Positions 61,165-64,000 of a stretch of DNA of 64,000 bases are shown in pieces (positions within the stretch are counted from its first letter, which is position 1; the number at the start of each line of letters is the position of its first letter). The DNA is from Enoplolaimus lenunculus (taxonomy: Eukaryota > Nematoda > Enoplea > Enoplida > Thoracostomopsidae): contig JASANG010000295.1 of the NCBI GenBank assembly GCA_030248215.1, positions 532,001 through 596,000 on the forward strand, in the 5' to 3' direction. Under the pieces are notes generated by a model. The model made no database searches and had not been told where the DNA came from. It worked only from the letters and a program-made list of their open reading frames with translations. A program made the position numbers and the translations under genes.

Positions 61165-62644
61165 CTGAAAGTTTTAATGTTGAAATTTCAAGTCTGTTGA
61201 ACAATTAAAGCTTGCTCAAACGACTTATGGCGTGACTAGATACCTTTTTCACCATTCATCGTTGCTTAATGAAAACTACCTCTTGTAGAAATTCACATGG
61301 GCTAAGGATGGATGGATTCCAACTCAATCATTTATAATGTTAAACACCATAATAATAGAATCCGTTATTCCAATCGGTATGTTTGCTCGTTTAGTTGGTG
61401 GAAAATGTTGTCAGATCACACAGAACGTGGCCAATGTATAGAATAGAGCGGTAACAGTAATATAAGCGTATTCCTAAAAATCTAAGCGCAAGAATGATCT
61501 TAGATCTAAAGCCTAAGCCTAAGCAAAAAACAGTCTATAGCTTAAGCTTACTCTATTGAAGTGCAGCCGAAAAACTTATGCCCCTTTTGTTTACATGTGT
61601 CCAGAACCTGGTGAAATCAAGCTGTTGTACCGAAAAGCCAACATATCATCTTTAAAAGTCGGGCAACAATAAAAAATGTACCACTTTAGTCAGAAATCCG
61701 TTTTGCGCGCATTGATAACACGGGTCTATCCAGTTAGACGTTTAGTTGGAAATTTTCTTTGAATCCTATTAACCCATAAAATTAATAGTCGGATTTTGAA
61801 AAAAAAATTTTTATGTCTAAAATTAAGCACTACGGCATGACAAAAGTGTTACGTAATTGTTTTTAAAATATTAACCGCACGCTGGACCTAAACCTAAATT
61901 TATTGAGTAATAAATTTAACGCCGTAGTATATATACATCAAACTAAGTGGTAAACACGAAAAATTTCCACCCAGTTTACCTTTGTATCCCCGCTCATCTC
62001 ATACACTCTACGTGGCACTGCAGGCCGAACAAAATAACTTGGTGTTTTTTCGATCGCAAATTCGTCAGCACTGTACAGCATCGGCATTTGTGCTTTGTAC
62101 GCATCAAGTCCTGCATTGTACGCAGTATCATTATCGAAAAAGTGGATTTCAAACGACGCAGCTCGAATCCTTGGGTGAATATTTAAAAATTCAAGAAGCG
62201 CCCGTGTACCCGACTTACGAGCACCTATAATTAAGGCACGAGGTAGAGCAGTATACGAGCCAGTGAGATGCGTTTCATCTGGTAAATTAATTGGCAATTC
62301 GTCGCCTAAGTTTGATATAACGCTAGCGTTGCTAAATTTAGACAGATCTAACGCGTTGAGATCAACTTGAGTTGAAACGAATTGAGCACCGTGAGTTACA
62401 TCTCGGTTAATATGTGCTTGCGCAGAACTATTTTTCAAATTACACCAGTATCCTAGTTTTGAAAAGCAACCTCGTTGCGATAGAATTTGTTGAATTCTAC
62501 GATTTGGCCATGATACGCCGATGGTGTTAGGCGCCGAATCACCGGTATTCGAGTAATAAATAGCTAAATGTTGTTGTTTTTGTTGTAGTTGTTGCTGTTG
62601 TTGCAACTGCTGACACATGTTATAAAGAAACATGTATATTCCTC
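60655..62644 (-). CDS. Hs3st: Heparan sulfate glucosamine 3-O-sulfotransferase, two catalytic exons (5' end not found)
   Basis: The enzyme moves sulfate from PAPS to the 3-OH of glucosamine in heparan sulfate, in the Golgi lumen. Exons are 62644-61980 (incoming phase 1) and 61164-60655 (phase 0 junction, stop TGA at 60655-60657). The 5'-phosphosulfate loop is GARKSGTRALLEFL, the catalytic glutamate lies in FEIHFFD (codon 62150-62148), the 3'-phosphate site is ILRNPVNRTISDY, and the cysteine loop is KGFYC...C followed by ESKGRPH. At least 390 aa are visible, against about 307 aa for human HS3ST1, the best remembered match. The N-terminal stem holds a polyglutamine tract (QQLQQQQQLQQKQQ). The type II membrane anchor should be in an upstream exon. 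ATG 62633 is a possible alternative start. Putative AATAAA signals lie at 60315-60324. Confidence 0.93.
61432..61600. repeat. TAAGCCTAAGCC-core repeat in the sulfotransferase intron
   Basis: CCAATGTATAGAATAGAGCG, AAAGCCTAAGCCTAAGC and TAGCTTAAGCTTACTCTATT match the split copy at 40-475. It lies between the two exons. Confidence 0.6.
61980..62644 (-). CDS. Hs3st: 3-O-sulfotransferase exon with stem and PAPS-binding loop
   Basis: Begins after a strong CACTTTTCAG acceptor and ends at AAAG|GTAAAC. It encodes the Gln-rich stem, the 5'-PSB loop, the catalytic Glu and VEKTPxYF-like IEKTPSYFVRPAVPRRVYEM. The open frame running upstream to 62777 is inside a dispersed repeat (see 62765-62930), so it is not taken as coding. 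Confidence 0.9.
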
Positions 62645-62764
62645 CTGAAAAGTGAAAAAACACATGCAAAAGTCGTAGCTTAACAAGCTCAAAGGAGTCG
62701 CCCGCGTTCAAAAAACGATGGGTTCTATTGAAAAATTTTGACACCCTCTGGTAAGGATAACCTA

Positions 62765-62930
62765 CGGGCATTCCCACGGGGAGGGAAGTAACGGGGGCCG
62801 TACCCCCTAAATTTTGCTGGTGACCCCCAAATTAACTCGGTCTAAAAGTGAACTATCTTGAGTTGCAATTCTAAAGGCGCCGCCCCAAAATTATTCGGTG
62901 CCCGGCAGTTATAATTTACTTTCGGACGCC
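62765..62930 (+). repeat. Dispersed repeat E, copy 2, upstream of the sulfotransferase exon
   Basis: GGGCATTCCCACGGGGAGGG, GACCCCCAAATTAACTCGGT and TATTCGGTGCCCGG match copy 1. It supplies the false upstream ATG of the sulfotransferase exon. Confidence 0.65.
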
Positions 62931-64000
62931 GCTGCGGTAACCCGCAAATATTTTCTTTTTGGGTCATTTAGTTCCACAACAGTGGTAGACTTAGAAATTT
63001 TTGACATTGACGCACGCGATATATGAAGAACAATGAAGCCCAGCGCAATTTTAATATTAAATCGTAATAAAAAAGTTAGTTCTGATCAGTGTTCGTGAGT
63101 TGAACGTGTGGGTGCCTCCTTGGATTCACCATTGCTCTACTACAACAGAGCTGTCAACGGTCCGTGTGTGAATGTTGCAAGCAGACCGTGATTCAAATAA
63201 AATATTTGATGTCCCGACAATTCGTCGCCCGATAACTCGTAGCCAAACAATTCGTAATCCGAAATTTCACCGACTCGATAATTCGTCACCCATCATTGTT
63301 TTTAGGCTTAGATTTATGCTTAAGATTACGCTTAAGATTATGTTTACATATTTTAATAGGCTTTAGGACACTGGTTGACGACAAGTTGTTGGGTCACGAA
63401 TTATCGTAGATTCATATTATATATGCTAACCATTGTTTAAGTTTAAACAATAAATGCTTAACGTCAACTTTCAAACTTTAAATTTAAACGAGAAATAGGA
63501 GCGCGGAAACAGAGGTGTCCATCTGGGAAGCCGACTCCTTTGAAACCCCACCAAAAAAAAGTTTTGTACTGGAATTTAAAACATTTTATACAGAAAAAAT
63601 TCGATAGCTTCTCGTTCGTTGTGACCTTTAGGGTTTTATACTAATCTACCCCTCTCTTGACTATTAGGCGTACATGCCCAAAATGAAATTCTTTCACGAG
63701 CCAGCCCGAATCCAAACTGTTGTACCCATGCTTGACATGCAACTCAGAAAAAATTGTTCACGTGTACCTGACGAGCAACCAACTATTTCTTTATTTTAGA
63801 GCGCTATCATCCGCTTAACATCGCTTGATTTGAGAAGTGAAAATTGTTTACAGTTACACCGTTCCGAGGCACATTTCGTTGATTTAAAAGGGAATAAAAT
63901 ATAAAGTTAATATGCACGAAACGGTTAAAGCTATAAACGTTCGAAGATACATTTTTTTCGTCAAATTTTTCAAAGAGCCGTATTTTTAATTGTATTAATG
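62931..64000. other. Upstream of the sulfotransferase exon; missing 5' exon not found
   Basis: Contains the hairpin repeat at 63209-63416. I looked on the minus strand for an exon with a signal anchor ending in phase 1 and saw none, so it is probably beyond the window or too short to recognise. Confidence 0.45.
63209..63416. repeat. GACAATTCGTCG hairpin repeat, copy 3
   Basis: Left arm of four related words (CCCGACAATTCGTCGCCCGA, then variants), a loop of TTAGGCTTAGATTTATGCTT type, and a right arm with GACGACAAGTTGTTGGGTCA. Same layout as at 30945-31080. Confidence 0.65.

Overview
The window is AT-rich, intron-rich animal nuclear DNA. Two genes are clearly recognisable and both are animal families: a Roquin (RC3H) RNA-binding ubiquitin ligase and a heparan sulfate 3-O-sulfotransferase. 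Canonical GT-AG introns, CAG/CAA polyglutamine tracts and a dense load of short non-autonomous DNA transposons fit an invertebrate metazoan. A marine deuterostome such as a tunicate is my guess, but nothing here proves it. I saw no operon, no bacterial signal, no CRISPR array, no reverse transcriptase or transposase frame, and no retroviral or other virus-like element.

Layout. 1-38.4 kb is gene-poor and made of nested repeats. The only supported coding piece is one small exon on the minus strand (9959-10106) with good splice sites and a start codon; its partners are not found. The rest holds seven copies of one TA-flanked MITE, several other inverted-repeat MITEs (5.9, 15.6 and 32.5 kb, and a palindromic pair at 10.4 and 36.6 kb), two minisatellites, a fresh 98-bp tandem duplication, hAT-like ends and tRNA-derived fragments.

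38.4-53.8 kb is the Roquin gene on the minus strand. Walking the splice sites gives 22 coding exons that keep one frame throughout, 5226 nt or 1741 aa, with RING, ROQ and CCCH domains in family order and a very long low-complexity C-terminal half ending in short helical segments. Intron 2 carries a hAT-like element with an almost perfect 8-bp target duplication and a second element nested inside it.

53.8-60.6 kb between the genes has no gene. Its main feature is a 2.9-kb GC-richer structure (55.44-58.33 kb) in which arrays of a 46-bp unit lie in opposite orientation around an 0.8-kb spacer. It creates long but meaningless open frames. A 204-bp palindromic MITE follows at 59.3 kb.

60.65-62.64 kb (minus strand) holds the two catalytic exons of the heparan sulfate 3-O-sulfotransferase; its 5' exon with the membrane anchor was not found and may lie beyond the window. 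The two genes share a strand but have no obvious functional link: one acts on mRNA decay in the cytoplasm, the other on glycan sulfation in the Golgi.
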